This document shows positions 23,096 to 34,717 of a stretch of 64,000 nucleotides of DNA, piece by piece. Under the pieces are notes generated by a model. That model had not been told where the DNA came from. It did no database searches and saw only the letters and a list, made by a program, of their open reading frames with translations. The stretch's first letter is position 1. Each line of letters begins with the position of its first letter. Position numbers and translations under genes: made by a program. The stretch comes from Liquidambar formosana. Taxonomy: Eukaryota; Streptophyta; Magnoliopsida; Saxifragales; Altingiaceae. The stretch covers positions 11,098,338-11,162,337 of the forward strand of contig CM077820.1 of assembly GCA_039720395.1 (NCBI GenBank), given 5' to 3'.

Positions 23096-23880
23096 CATAA
23101 ACTGACACGTGGCATCAACAGGGAGCCGTTTTTCCGTTATATATAAAATTTTAAAAAAAAATCGATAAGAATAATTCTAACAACTAATATTAATTTAAAA
23201 TAAATATAGAAGTTTAAAAGCTAAAAAATTAGCAATCTTAATTATTTATTGACATAGTTTCAATAATAAAATAAAATGAAGAAAAAAAAAACATGGAAGG
23301 AGAAAAATGGAGAAAAAAACTGTTTTTTTCTTTTTTTAATTATTATTAAAAATATATATTATAGAAATAATTGTATGGAGTAATAAAAAACATATAAAGT
23401 AAACCGTTTTACAGGCATAGATATGAAAACTTACTTTCTTTAATTCTTTCAACACTAAGATGAAGATTTCAAAGAATTTTTTTTGGATTTTTCCAATGTG
23501 TGACAAAAATCTCATGGATCAATGAAAGAGAGAATCAAGAAGAAAAAGAGGAAATAACTGTTGGAGAAAAAAGAATCTTGTTGCTGTAAAAAAGAAAAGA
23601 CATGTCTTTTAAGAAGTATAGTTTATTTGACCAGTTGTATCTTTTTTAATATAAACACAACTCTTGTAAAAAAGAGAGGAGACATGCCTTTTAAGAAGTA
23701 TAGTAAATTTGAACAATTGCATCTTTTTTAATATAAAACACAACTTTTAAAAAGTTAAGACGCCATGTGACAGTGTAAAAAATTATCATGTGACGATGGT
23801 GAACATTACTTTTATATATATATATATATATATATAGATATATATATAGAAAAAAAAAAGGGCGGGGGAATAGAAAGGAG
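22061..23880. other. Segment between blocks A and B, largely absent from the second copy
   Basis: Holds a SINE-like unit at about 22146-22300 (A-box-like GGTGGCTCAGATAGTAA, B-box GGTCTCGAGTTCG), several long A runs (22650-22670, 23062-23092), a local repeat of GACATG(T/C)CTTTTAAGAAGTATAGT (about 23600 and 23680), and a TA repeat at about 23812-23846. In the A'-B' copy only about 170 bp lie in this place, so this is an insertion in one copy or a deletion in the other. No gene. Confidence 0.6.
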
Positions 23881-24320
23881 AAAAAAAGGTACATTTGAAC
23901 ATCATCATTGTTTGGGTACAATTTTTATTGTTGACCAATAAAAAATTGTCAAAAATACCTATTGTTTTGGGATATTTAAGCATCATTATTGTTTCACTTA
24001 GGACATCCGTCTTAGTTGGGCTACTGTTGAGCAATGTAATGCTGCCAGTTTCTTCTTAATTTAATTATCATTTTCACAAATTCCATCCGAGGTGGGAGAT
24101 CCATCATATCCATACAAATCATAAAAAATCCAAAAAATTAAAATATAAAAAGGAAATTAAATAAAGGAAAAAAAAGAAAAAAACAAAAGGTTTCAAAAGT
24201 AAGTATGGAAGAAAACATTTCGAATATCACATATCTATTATTTTCCTAAGCCTTCTAAGTGCACGTAATAACAAGTAGGGACCACAAGAACTGGAAACAT
24301 GGGATGGGCAGGTTGATAAG
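23881..24320. repeat. Duplicated block B (copy 1)
   Basis: Matches 25487-25930: AGGTACATTTGA(A/G)CATCATC, GTTGGGCTACTGTTGAGCAA, AAGCCTTCTAAGTGCACGTA, GGTTGATAAGACCA. SINE-like unit of the same family as in block A. Confidence 0.75.
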
Positions 24321-24369
24321 ACCAATCTTAAGGAGTGAGGATGGGTTCGGGTACTATTTTTATGGATGG

Positions 24370-24815
24370 AAACATCGCGAGCTAATTTGGATGTTTCTTT
24401 TTCATCACCCCAAGAAAGTTGCGAACTTTATTAAATTTAATTACGAGGTTATTTGGAAGTTAATTTCTTACTCATTACCCTAAGAAAGTTGGATTAAAAA
24501 CCTTAATTAACTGGTCAAAGCACGTTGGTAAAGAGTATCAAAACGAGTGAGGTGGGGCTCGGGTTCAATCTTTACTGTTGACTCAGAAATATTTGTTCAA
24601 AAGACCTTTGTTTTGGGATATAAAGGTGGCATCATTATTTTAATAATGCCGTCTTTTTTAGTTGAGCTTTAATTAAGCGACATAATGCTGTCACTTTCGT
24701 CCTTGTTTGGTTTTCATCTAGGCAAGTTCCATCTTAATTTTGTTATCATCTAGGCAACTTCCATCCGAGGTAGGAGATATGATCCATCATATCCATACAA
24801 ACCACCACCACCACT

Positions 24816-24855
<40 letters not shown>

Positions 24856-25315
24856 ATAGTGGAAAACGAAATGTTTTGGAAGTAGCTTGATGGATCATAT
24901 CTCCTACCACACATATTTTTGTGGCTTTGGCTAAAATATTTGCCACCCATTGTGAATCCGCTAGAGATAGAATTCAATATAAGATGGATATACATTAATT
25001 TTCCAAACCCTTCAAGTGCACATACTATGAGGCCAACAAATGGGGCCACAAGAGCTGAAAAGCCGGCATGGCGTATTGATAAGGGCTAGGCAATCTAAAG
25101 GAATGGCATGTGGTGATTTGGGTGCAATTTTCATAGGTGATCAAGAAAAAAAATTCTCTAAAATACCTTTGTATTGAGATTTTAGGGTATAATTTTTGTT
25201 TCACTTAACCACATCCATTTTAGTTGACCTTTTATTGAGGGGTGTAATTCCAAGATAATTATCATCTTTGCAAGTCCTATCCAAGCTAAGAGATCCATCA
25301 ATTCCTTATGTACTC
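24370..25315. repeat. Duplicated block A' (copy 2)
   Basis: Second copy of 21300-22060, same order of landmarks. It includes a long A run (about 24818-24853) after a SINE-like unit and an extra piece repeating GATGGATCATATCTCCTACC in inverse sense near 24888. A TA repeat (25318-25362) closes it. Confidence 0.75.
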
Positions 25316-25366
<51 letters not shown>

Positions 25367-25486
25367 GATAGATCATATGTATATATATAGAGGATAGATC
25401 ATATGCAGGATAACTCGGAATATCCCATTCGATTACGGTCATCCGTGAGCGATACGTGCAATATAGAAATTTTTTTTATTTTATTT

Positions 25487-25980
25487 TAAAAAGGTACATT
25501 TGAGCATCATCATTGTTTGGGTACAGTTTTTATTGTTGACCGATAAAAAAAATGTCAAAAATACCTATTTTTTTGGGATATTTGAGCATCATCATTGTTT
25601 CACTTACGGCATCCGTCTTAGTTGGGCTACTGTTGAGCAATGCAATGCTGCCGGTTTCTTCTTAATTTAATTATCATTTTCACAAGTTCCATCCGTGGTA
25701 GGAGATCCATCATATCCATACAATTCATAAAAAGGCAAAAAATTAAAATATAAAAAGGAAATTAAATAACGGGGAAAAAACAAAAAGTTTCAAAAGTAAA
25801 TATGGAAGAAAACATTTCGAGTATCACATTTCATATGTATTATTTTCCTAAGCCTTCTAAGTGCACGTAATGATAAGGGACGACAAGAACTGGAAACATG
25901 GGTTGGCAGGTTGATAAGACCAGTCTTAAGAAGTGAGAATGGGTTTGGGTACAATTTTTAATTTTTTTTATAGATGACCC
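25487..25980. repeat. Duplicated block B' (copy 2)
   Basis: Second copy of 23881-24320 and beyond. It ends in another SINE-like head (GGTTGATAAGACCAGTCTTA, GGGTTTGGGTACAATTTTTA). Confidence 0.75.
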
Positions 25981-27110
25981 ACAAAATATAAAATGTCAAA
26001 AATACTTTTGTATCGGGATTATAAGTAATCATTTTTGTTTTACTTACGGCAGGTTTGTTTGATTGGAATTGGGATAGATCGTTAGAATCTCATATCATTT
26101 CATTCTGATCTCCTAATTTTTACTAGACAAACGGGTCCGATGAAATCCCTCTTAGTCGAGCTTTTGTTGAGCAATGTAATGGTCGGTTGGTTGGTTACGA
26201 TTTCTACTTAGCAAGCCAGTTCAATCCAGAGGTAGGAGATCCATCGTATCCATACGAACTATGCCAGGGAAAAAAAAAATAAAATAAATTTGTCTCAATC
26301 GTAACTAGCTCAATAATATAGCTACGTTCATCCTTGCAAGTACTATGCGAGGTAGGAGATATCCATTATCATGAATATCCATATGATAGCTCAATAATTG
26401 TTTCAAATGTCACATATCTATAACTGCTTCTGAGCCATTCAAGTCCTCATCAATGACATAATTCATGTCACATAAAAAATATATATATATATATATATAG
26501 ATTCCCTAAGTAAAGGTCAATTTGGTCTCCAAATGGATCGAAATTAATAATTTTAATATATTTTAAGCAATATCACAGGCACAAGGACATCGCATTGACT
26601 GAAATTATTTTAAAGAGTTAATTCGAGTCATCACTTTAATTGATGCTTGATGTTATTGTTTTAATTTTTAGATATTCAAGAAATGATACTATTTCAAATT
26701 TCGACTCTCACTGGTCATCATTTTCTTAAATTTTTATATTTAAGATAATGAATTTGTGCCTTTCATATTATGTGAAATATGCTGCATTAAAATGATTGAA
26801 TTTTAGATTTAGTTTTGTTTCAGTGTAATGTGCTTTGTGGTGTAAAAGCTTTTTCATGTAAAACCAATTACAAGTAAAATTTGGGTTTTTAAATGCTTAT
26901 CCATTGTTTGGCTAGCTAGCCTTCTTAAAATAGGACATAATTTTATCCTTTTATGGAAGTTACGGGTGGTATTTGTAGATTATGTCCTTTTACACCGTGT
27001 CGTAAAACGAGTTATGAAAAAAAAAAGAAAAAAAAAGAAGGAATTTAAAGTGTAAGTCATTTTCCAATACTTTTACTCCATATGGATTTATAAAAAAAAA
27101 AAATAACTCC
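25981..27110. other. Decayed relatives of the A/B repeats and plain spacer
   Basis: 25990-26400 still shows family words (GAGCTTTTGTTGAGCAATGTA, AGGTAGGAGATCCATC, AGGTAGGAGATATCCAT). 26480-27110 is AT-rich without recognisable content. No gene. Confidence 0.5.
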
Positions 27111-27116
27111 TTCAGT

Positions 27117-27372
27117 TTCAACTTAATTGTCCCTATTGAAAAAATACGATTTTTTAGGAGACTCTATTAAATGCTTTTACATCAACACATATATTTCAAC
27201 ATTCCAATTTTGCTCTTAAGTGTACAAAACGTTGTAAAAAAAGAGAATACCCTTTCAAGGGTATTTTAGGAAATCAAATAAGAAATATAATTGACTTTTT
27301 AAATGTGACAATAATTTTAAAACATTCCAAAAAAGAAAATAGACCACTTAATTAAATAAGAACGGAAAGGAG
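27117..27372. mobile_element. Stowaway-like MITE
   Basis: Ends CTCCTTCAGTTTCAAC and (inverted) CTCCTTTCCGTTCTTA. TA follows at 27373-27374; the left TA is degraded. Size (256 bp) and ends fit Stowaway. Confidence 0.55.
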
Positions 27373-27439
27373 TACGTCATTTTCATTTTCACTTTCCGGG
27401 CCTAACCAAGCATCAGAAATTACAATTTTACACATAATT

Positions 27440-27850
27440 GGTTTTCCTTATCCTATTTTTCTCTACAACAAACAGTGCCCGCGCTCGAACCGGCCGTTTA
27501 CTTGGGGAAAAAGGAATTGTCAAATATACCTTTAAATTTGTATTGGATTTTAGTGTCTCGTTGTTTCACTTTCCAACATCCTTTCAAATGAGCTTTCTGT
27601 TGAGCGATATCTTTAATGTCAATTTCTTCGTAGTGTAGACATCATATTTGCGAGTTCCAACGGAGGTTGGAGATCCATCATATTCATATATGAATCATCC
27701 ACACACACACACCCAAAAATTACTAATACTAAGAATAAGAATAATATTGGGCCATAGTAACCAGTTAGGAAAACGTTCAAACATCACATATCTATTATTT
27801 TTCCGCGCCATTCAAGTTCATATAGCAACAACTATTGGGCCATAGGAACC
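27440..27850. repeat. Further degenerate copy of the A/B repeat family
   Basis: Shares GTTGAGCGATAT, GCGAGTTCCAACGGAGGTTGGAGATCCATCATAT and CATATCTATTATTTTTCCG-like words with blocks A and B (each quoted in pieces along 27600-27810). Short open frames here are chance. Confidence 0.5.
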
Positions 27851-27953
27851 GAAAGGAATACATGCATGACAGTACCTAATATGTACAGTTTATCAGCTGC
27901 TTCCCACATAAAAGTTATATATATACGGTTATATTCTCATCAGCACGTATTGA

Positions 27954-28267
27954 TATAAGTTATATCAGTACCATGCATTGGAGGCTGTACCCTTTTGTAT
28001 TGATCCAATGTACCTCATAACCCATTAATGCACAGAAGACAACTCCCAATAGAAGTATTGATATAAGTTATATTAGCACGTGCTTATCCGATCATCATCC
28101 GATATATATATATAGATATAGAGGGTTGCTCAAGTCTAGAACGTGCGTGACATCTAGGACAGATTGCATGACTTCTAGTCATGCATGGCATTCACGTGTA
28201 CACATGTAGTTGCTATGACTCTTGACCATGCAATTATTTTCAAGATATCCCGAACTTGATCAATTTC

Positions 28268-28309
<42 letters not shown>

Positions 28310-28485
28310 ATGATCAGGTGAGTACATGCTTACTTATATTAGCATCATGCATTAAAGGTTATACCTCATGCATTAACCCAATGTACCACGTAACCCACTT
28401 ATGAGCAAGGTACAATCCTAATAAAGAGCTGATATAACTTATATTAGTATGTGCTTACCTAATTGTTATTGTGTATATATATATA
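27954..28485. repeat. Direct repeat of about 160 bp with TA microsatellites
   Basis: 27954-28115 and 28325-28485 share GCATTGGAGG/GCATTAAAGG, CCAATGTACC, GATATAA(G/C)TTATATTAG and GTGCTTA(T/C)C. TA repeats lie between and after (28271-28306, 28472-28489). No gene. Confidence 0.65.
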
Positions 28486-28689
28486 TATTTAGTTGTGGGT
28501 AAAACATGAAGGGGTAAAAAGGTACAAAACTACGCATCGCCATTAATAAATAGAAGTAATAAAGTTTATTTAAATATTTATCAGGCATCCCCATCTGCGT
28601 CTTCATTGTAAAAATTTCAGCACTCCTGGGCCTAAAATATTTCTGCAGTATTTAAATCTCAGGTCCAATGGAAATCTACAATCTCATTA

Positions 28690-29089
28690 GGGAACGGCTA
28701 TTGCAACCCCCCATTCCTATAAGTCCACCCTCTATCCTATAGGTTTTTAAGGTTTTATGCAAAATATAAAAAGTTTTTATGAAAACCAGCGGTAATGTCC
28801 ACTAGAAAACATCATTTTGAACAACTTTGCAGAAGAAAGTTTTTCCAAAATCTATCATTTAGGTAGACGTTTTGGCAAAAAATGAAATAAAAGCTATAAA
28901 TGGTTAAAAAGTATATTTAAACGATAAATTTTGGAAAAACTTTCTTCTGTAAAGTTGTTCAAAATGATGTTTTTTAGTGGACACCACGGCCGGTTTTCAT
29001 AAAAACTTTTTATATTTTGCATAAAACCTTAAAAACCTAAAAGATGAGGGGTGGGCTTATAGGAATGGGGGGTTGCAATAGCCGTTCCC
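28690..29089. mobile_element. Foldback Mutator-like MITE, copy 1
   Basis: A 400 bp near-complete inverted repeat with ends GGGAACGGCTATTGCAACCC and its complement. It is flanked by a perfect 9-bp duplication ATCTCATTA (28681-28689, 29090-29098). The halves mirror each other through the element (for example AACATCATTTTGAACAACTT against AAGTTGTTCAAAATGATGTT). Nine-base duplications are the mark of Mutator-like transposition. Confidence 0.92.
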
Positions 29090-29109
29090 ATCTCATTAAT
29101 GGGCAGCCA

Positions 29110-29459
29110 TAGAGATGTGGGCTTGTGGCCCAATTTAAATGACACCAACATAACATAAGAGTGCGATTGAATCGCATGTTTCTTTCATTAGCATTTTCGA
29201 CCACTCATGAGACATTTGGGCAAATTTTTGATGCCCAAATTTGAACTCTATAGGATTGGTCCATCATTTATTGGGAAAATTGAACTCCATGTTTGCGTCG
29301 ATATCTTGAACATAAACCTGATGATGGTCTTCAATGAAGAGTCCTCGGCTACTAGACCCACTATGAACATTGCCATATGAGACGTTCGGCCTGAAAGGCC
29401 CCTTGGTTCAAGTGGGCTTCTAAAAGACCCATGGATTAGCCTAGGGTAGGTCCACCAAA

Positions 29460-29512
<53 letters not shown>

Positions 29513-29704
29513 TTTGACAGTACACATTTGTAGGCTTTGTGTATTTAGGTATTAAAAGGCTATTAGGGAGTTTTTGGGCAAACAAGAGGTTTTTCCAAGT
29601 GTACTTCTAAAACTAGCGTGGCTAATTTCATATGGTTTGATGTCGGTCAGTGGGCCTCATTCAGTCATCAAGACAAGAAGTTTCCCAGGTCCATCTGAAT
29701 GCCT
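29110..29704. other. Spacer between foldback elements, no gene
   Basis: Slightly less AT-rich than the surroundings, with a TG/AG microsatellite at about 29461-29508. No open frame with recognisable content; its origin is unknown. Confidence 0.45.
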
Positions 29705-29713
29705 TTTGTATTA

Positions 29714-30112
29714 GAGGGCCTCTATGGGCACCCAAAGACTTGCTCTTCATCCCTCACTTATTTCACATTTTAAGATTTTATGAAAAATATAGAATGTTTT
29801 TATAAAAACTGATCATATATTCTATTAGAAAATATCATTTTGAACAACTTTTTAGAAGAAAGTTTTTCCAAAATCTATCGTTTAAGTATACTTTTTTGTC
29901 ATTTATAGTATTTGCTTCATAAATGACTAAAAAGTTCACTTAAATGATAGATTTTAAAAAAACTTACTTTTAAAAAGTTATTCAAAATGATGTTTTCTAA
30001 TAAATAGCTCGATCAGTTTTTATGAAAATCTTATATATTTTTTTATAAAATCTTAAAGCATAAAATAAGTGGGAAATGCAAAGTAAGTTTTTGGGTGCCA
30101 ATAGAGGCCTCC
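29714..30112. mobile_element. Foldback Mutator-like MITE, copy 2
   Basis: A 399 bp foldback. Left end GAGGGCCTCTATGGGCACCC; right end, inverted, GGAGGCCTCTATTGGCACCC. Perfect 9-bp duplication TTTGTATTA (29705-29713, 30113-30121). The internal arms are homologous to copy 1 (TTTTGAACAACTTT, AGAAAGTTTTTCCAAAATCT), but the outer ends differ. Confidence 0.9.
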
Positions 30113-30128
30113 TTTGTATTATCCATAT

Positions 30129-30515
30129 GGGCCCGGCTATTCCCTCTGCCCCTTTTGATCAGCCCTTAGTTTAGGTTTTTAAAATTTAATGCCAAATATA
30201 AAAGGTTTTCATGAAAAAGGGCCCTATTTTCCACTAGAAAACATCATTTTGAATATCTTTGTAAAAGAAATTTTTTCCAAAATCTATCGTTTATGTAAGC
30301 TTTTTGGCAAAAAAATGAAACAGAGACTATAAATGGTTAAAAAGTATACTCAAACGATAGATTTTGAAAAAATTTTCTTTTGCAAAATTATTCAAAATGA
30401 TTTTTTCTAGTGGTTATAGAGGTTGATTTTCGTAAAAACCTTTTATATTTTGCATAAACCCTTAAAAACCTAAGACATGTGGGGCTGATCAAAATTGGGG
30501 CCAATAGCCGGGCCC
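30129..30515. mobile_element. Foldback Mutator-like MITE, copy 3
   Basis: A 387 bp foldback with ends GGGCCCGGCTATTCCC and (inverted) GGGCCCGGCTATTGGCCC. Perfect 9-bp duplication TATCCATAT (30120-30128, 30516-30524). Its left duplication overlaps the right duplication of copy 2 by two bases, so the two elements are back to back. Confidence 0.9.
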
Positions 30516-30790
30516 TATCCATATACAGGACAAAGCCTATACAGCATGGCAATAAAGGAGTGTTGGCCACTTGGCTGGTCCATGGCTGGGACTTCGGGTT
30601 CAATTGCGTTTTACATAAGATTTCAAAATGGTCAATTGTTGAATTGTTTTTGTTTCTTCCTCCTTTGCCTTTTTTCTTTATCCATATTAATTTTAAGAAT
30701 AGAAGATTTCAATAGATAAGCATCAACATATCAAATTACAAAGAATTGCAATGATATCTCCATATTACAATATCAGTCCATAGATTAGGA

Positions 30791-30960
30791 CCTGTTTGAG
30801 TTTCCAACGAAATTACATAATTCAATAAATTTTACATAATATTAATTATGATGACACAGTTCCATCATTTTGAATTTGTTTATTCAGTAAAATAAATTTT
30901 TACGTTTCAATGTTATGTAAAATTTATTGAATTATTTAATTTCAAATTGGACACTCAACA
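30791..30960. mobile_element. MITE family C, short copy
   Basis: The ends are mutually inverted: CCTGTTTGAGTTTCCAACGA on the left, TTGGACACTCAACA on the right. Both arms carry AATTCAATAAATTTTACATAA. Family ends resemble GGGCCTGTTTGGTTGTCC. Confidence 0.65.
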
Positions 30961-31394
30961 ATTCTTTTACTATTGATCCCCGAATATCCATAACTTTCGT
31001 CGATTACTTTGGGTTTTAGTGTCTAAGGCGGTGCAGTTAGCTAGCTCCCTAGTTAGCTAACCCATGCAAGAACGGACCAAGCCCTCTAAAAAACTTAACC
31101 AAACCAACATTTTAGCGAGTGGGACCAAGTATAATTTTGAGGACCATAGGCCCCAACACTATTACCCTTCACGTTGTGAATGGACGGTCCATTTCCACAC
31201 CTTGTTTATTAAATTCATTTCCTTACGACTAAAAGTGGAGAAAGATGTGTGGAAAAAAGTCGTGAGGGATATGAAATTTACAAGGAAAAAAAAAATTTGT
31301 GAAAATAAGCCTACCCTTTGTGAAATCGACTATGCACTCACAAGATAGAATGTAGGAGACCTTTCGGGAATATCAAATTTCACCATGCACCCAA
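30961..31394. other. Spacer, no supported gene
   Basis: A 94-codon open frame (31064-31348) covers most of this stretch but shows no domain, signal peptide or paralogue in the window; it is not called. Confidence 0.45.
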
Positions 31395-33300
31395 AAAACT
31401 TTAACAAGATAACGACAATTGCAGCTGATGTGACTATCGGCAGCGGTCAAAGTCCGCCGCCATGGGTCATGTTCTGGTCGGTCCGATCACCGGCCTTGGT
31501 GGAAAGTCTAGATGAGTTAGCACCAACTTGGCCATGGTCCATGGCTTGCATTCATTAGCCTTTTTAAGACCACATGCAGCTATACATGCATTAATATACC
31601 TAAAGCACTTCTAATTTAATTAGATTCGGTGCACTGTTGATTATCCCTATCTTGAGAACACGTTTCTCATCCCTATCTCTTTGAGAACATGTTTTTTTTC
31701 AACTACTTGAGATGTCATTTGAGTCGCATCTTGGGGCCACATGAATTCTTCTCCAATGCATGTAAACCACCAACTTGTTTGAGATTTTTTTTTTAGGTTC
31801 ATCGAAAAAAAATATCAGCAATAGTTAAACAAATTCATCTCGATCAAGTCCTTTTCAGTACGGAAGGGTTTGTTTTAATCTGCCTTCTAATATTTTAAGA
31901 GTATTTTTGACACAAGTATATGATAAACTATGTGGGTTCTTGAGTCATACGTAAATTAGGGTTTTGGTGTAAATATGAAAACGTGACCAATTAAATCTAA
32001 GTCTGAGGTGGGTGACAATTTATTTTTACATTGAAAAAATTCAGTCAAAATTTGTTCTTGTTATCTGGCATGTGGGTTTAGACGTGAAGTGTACATTGTG
32101 GATTAAATCTTATACACAAACCTTTACGGGAGTAGGTCTAAGATATTTACCTTTTAGAAACATTTTTACCCAAGGTGCTTAGAGACTTAAAATCTAAAAG
32201 GAATTGACCCATCGAGCTATGCTACGTACTAGCAGCTGTGGGGGCGGCTTTCGCAAATTTCGATGTTATCATACAATGGAGAATTGATTTAGCTTTCATG
32301 GGGAGAATTTGAAAAACAGCTCATCGCTATTAAAAATAGCACCAACTCATCGATCTCAATTGGTGTCTTTCAATGTCAACTTTAAGACAAACAGATCTTT
32401 CTTGTAAGGTGATGCCCATGAATTGTCCTACAACTTATTGATAACCACTAGATTAAAAATTCTCTTCTTTTTTGTTTTTGGTAAATGATTAAAATTTATC
32501 TATTTAAACTATAAAATAGGAATAGTTATGTATTGTGGGACCCCAATAATTGTCCAAGTAATCATTGATAACCGCTGAGATTACCACATCATTTGAGCAG
32601 TGGTTTTGAAAATTAGCATGCAAGACAACCGATCTTTCTATTTCCAACATAAGACAACCGGTCTTTCATATATTTGTTTTATGTGTCCATTTTTTTTTTT
32701 AGAGCATGCTCTATCAAAAGTAGTGAGCCCCACTAGCCTCAAATAAAATATCTTTAATTCAACCATGAGACAGAAACTGATATTTCATGTATTTTAGCCC
32801 CCACATAATTGTCCTACTAATTGTAGATTAACTTGAATTCTAAAATTAGCATGTCTTTCTAGCTATGGGTATACTTTACTTCATCTTAATTTTTTGGGTG
32901 GGGATGGGAAAACAACAGTATTCTATAAAGTATGGTAACTATCTACTTGCCCTAACTTAAAACATCTCCAATTCAACTTCATAACAAAAAAGATGTCACC
33001 GATGTATGATGGTAAAGTATGTGAGTATCAAATTTTATGACTGAGTTTGAATCCTACAAGGACATCTATTTTCATCTAATTGGACCACTAAATTAACTAT
33101 CTTGCCAATACCAATAAATAAATAAATCAGGAAAACATTAAAGACATGCAACGTACTCAAAAATAGTGGGGACCCACTAGCGCGCCTCAATTGAAATCTA
33201 TTTCAATTTAAGGAGGAAGACAAATTATACATGCACTCTCTGGCCGACATGCTTTCCCCTTCTAATTATCAACTTACTGTTGCGAAAACTACCCATATGA
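31395..33300. repeat. Duplicated 5' block upstream of PMEI-4
   Basis: Matches about 50250-52580 upstream of PMEI-6: GACAATTGCAGCTGATG, CACCAACTTGGCCATGG, TGCACTGTTGATTATCCC, TTGAGAACA, GACAAACAGATCTTTC, CTGGCCGACATG. About 35600-36400 upstream of PMEI-5 shares later parts (CAACTAATTGTTGATTAACTT). The three plus-strand genes therefore share long promoter flanks. Confidence 0.75.
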
Positions 33301-33315
33301 GATTTTTTTTTTCTC

Positions 33316-33324
33316 CTATAAATT
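33316..33324 (+). promoter_or_regulatory. TATA box of PMEI-4
   Basis: CTATAAATT, about 80 bp before the ATG, followed by GAACCTTCCTTCCCCACTTC, a leader shared with PMEI-5 and PMEI-6. Confidence 0.8.
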
Positions 33325-33402
33325 GAGAACCTTCCTTCCCCACTTCCATCACTCCAAATCTCCAATAGCTTCACAATTATCTAGAGAGAGAGAGAGATAG
33401 AG

Positions 33403-33999
33403 ATGGAAGGCTCATACTCTAAGCAATTTCTTACAGCTCTTCTCATTCTACTTGCCATCAGTTCCTGCATAAAATCAAGCTCGGCCGCAGCTGGAAGCAC
33501 AAGCAACGAGTTTATAAAATCAGCATGCAGCGCAACAACTTATCCACAACTCTGCTTTAGCTCCCTATCAAGCCATACAAGCGTTATCCAAAAAAATCCC
33601 AAGCTTCTAGTCAGCACTGCCCTCTCCGTGACCCTTTCAACCACTCGATCCACTTCCACCATGATGCTAAAGCTATCGAAAACCCACGGATTGAAGCCTA
33701 GAGAGGTCGCAGCCATGCAAGATTGCGTGGAGGAGATTGGTGACGCAGTAGACGAGCTTCAAAAATCTATTGGTGAGATGAATAACCTCAAAGGCTCTAA
33801 TTTTGAGCTCACGATGAATGATATACAGACTTGGGTTAGTGCTGCAATGACCAATGAGGACACTTGCATGGACGGGTTTGATGGTAAGGACATGAATGGG
33901 AATGTGAAGAACGTGATCAGAGGCCGAATTGTGAACGTCGCGCATTTGACTAGCAATGCTTTGGCTTTGATCAATAGCTATGCTTCTCTTCATGCTTAG
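33403..33999 (+). CDS. Pectin methylesterase inhibitor-like protein, 21 kDa subgroup (PMEI-4)
   Basis: The product has 198 residues, with a signal peptide at about 8-29 (LTALLILLAIS core, cleavage likely after SSSAAA). The mature inhibitor domain has C42, C51, C108 and C155; C22 lies in the signal peptide. Conserved stretches are MNDIQTWVSAAMTNEDTC and HLTSNALALINSYASL. No introns. The ATG directly follows a (GA)n leader and matches the starts of PMEI-5 and PMEI-6. It is the first of three closely related plus-strand copies, and is shorter by three residues near the mature N terminus. Expected role: stoichiometric inhibition of pectin methylesterase in the wall; which isoenzyme cannot be inferred. 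The antisense open frames at 33673-33993 and 33759-33974 are shadows. Confidence 0.95.
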   Translation: MEGSYSKQFLTALLILLAISSCIKSSSAAAGSTSNEFIKSACSATTYPQLCFSSLSSHTSVIQKNPKLLVSTALSVTLSTTRSTSTMMLKLSKTHGLKPREVAAMQDCVEEIGDAVDELQKSIGEMNNLKGSNFELTMNDIQTWVSAAMTNEDTCMDGFDGKDMNGNVKNVIRGRIVNVAHLTSNALALINSYASLHA

Positions 34000-34249
34000 C
34001 TGATTAACTCACCTTATGTGAGATTACTTGTTAGTTAAAATGATGAATATATATTTAGCAATTTCCACTTCCATCCTTTATGGTATTTACTATTTAGTGA
34101 GAATCAGACCTGTGGCAGTAATTTATTTATTTTATTTTTTATTTTTAAGGGTAAAGGGATATTGAAATAGGAATGGACTACCCGTTGTGTAGTTCCAAGC
34201 AGTGGTGGAATTGAAAATTGTAGATTGTCGGTCAGCCTACAAAACTATA

Positions 34250-34381
34250 CTTCTTCCATCCCACGTTGTTTGGTAACATTGAAAAGTTAAAACTAATGAG
34301 TGATATGATAATGCATTAACTAACTCATTTTAATATGCGTGCTCTAATTAAAGCTGTTCAAACAATTTGAGATAGAGGGAG
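34250..34381. mobile_element. Stowaway MITE downstream of PMEI-4
   Basis: A 132 bp element, ends CTTCTTCCATCCCACGTTGT and (inverted) CTCCCTCTATCTCAAATTGT, flanked by TA at 34248-34249 and 34382-34383. About 250 bp past the stop codon. Confidence 0.75.
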
Positions 34382-34717
34382 TAATAAGCTATATAGTAGT
34401 AATAATAAAAGCAAAGTTGATTGATTTAACAAAGTCATCTTCCTTAAAGTCATCCTTTTTCTCTAAGGATGGGGTTTGTTTGGTAAAATCATATATCAGG
34501 TTTGATCTAGTGAGGCACATGCCACCACTGCGGTGATCAGTTTGTACACCATACTCTTGACAAAAGTTGGAAAAATATAGGCTCCGGTCATTTTTTTTTT
34601 TTTTTCAACATTTTGAAGGGGCCATGCCCCCCGTCTCCTTTATGTTCCGCCCTTGGTTCCAGCCTTCCAGGAACCAATATAAATAGGAACAAGTATTAAA
34701 AAATGAAAAATAAAAAA

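Noticed and set aside
30388..30719. Three overlapping frames of 71-78 codons
   Set aside because: They start inside the right arm of the third foldback MITE and share no protein-like features.
33673..33993. Antisense frames of 106 and 71 codons over PMEI-4
   Set aside because: They mirror the codon structure of the conserved sense gene; the same shadow occurs over the other PMEI copies.
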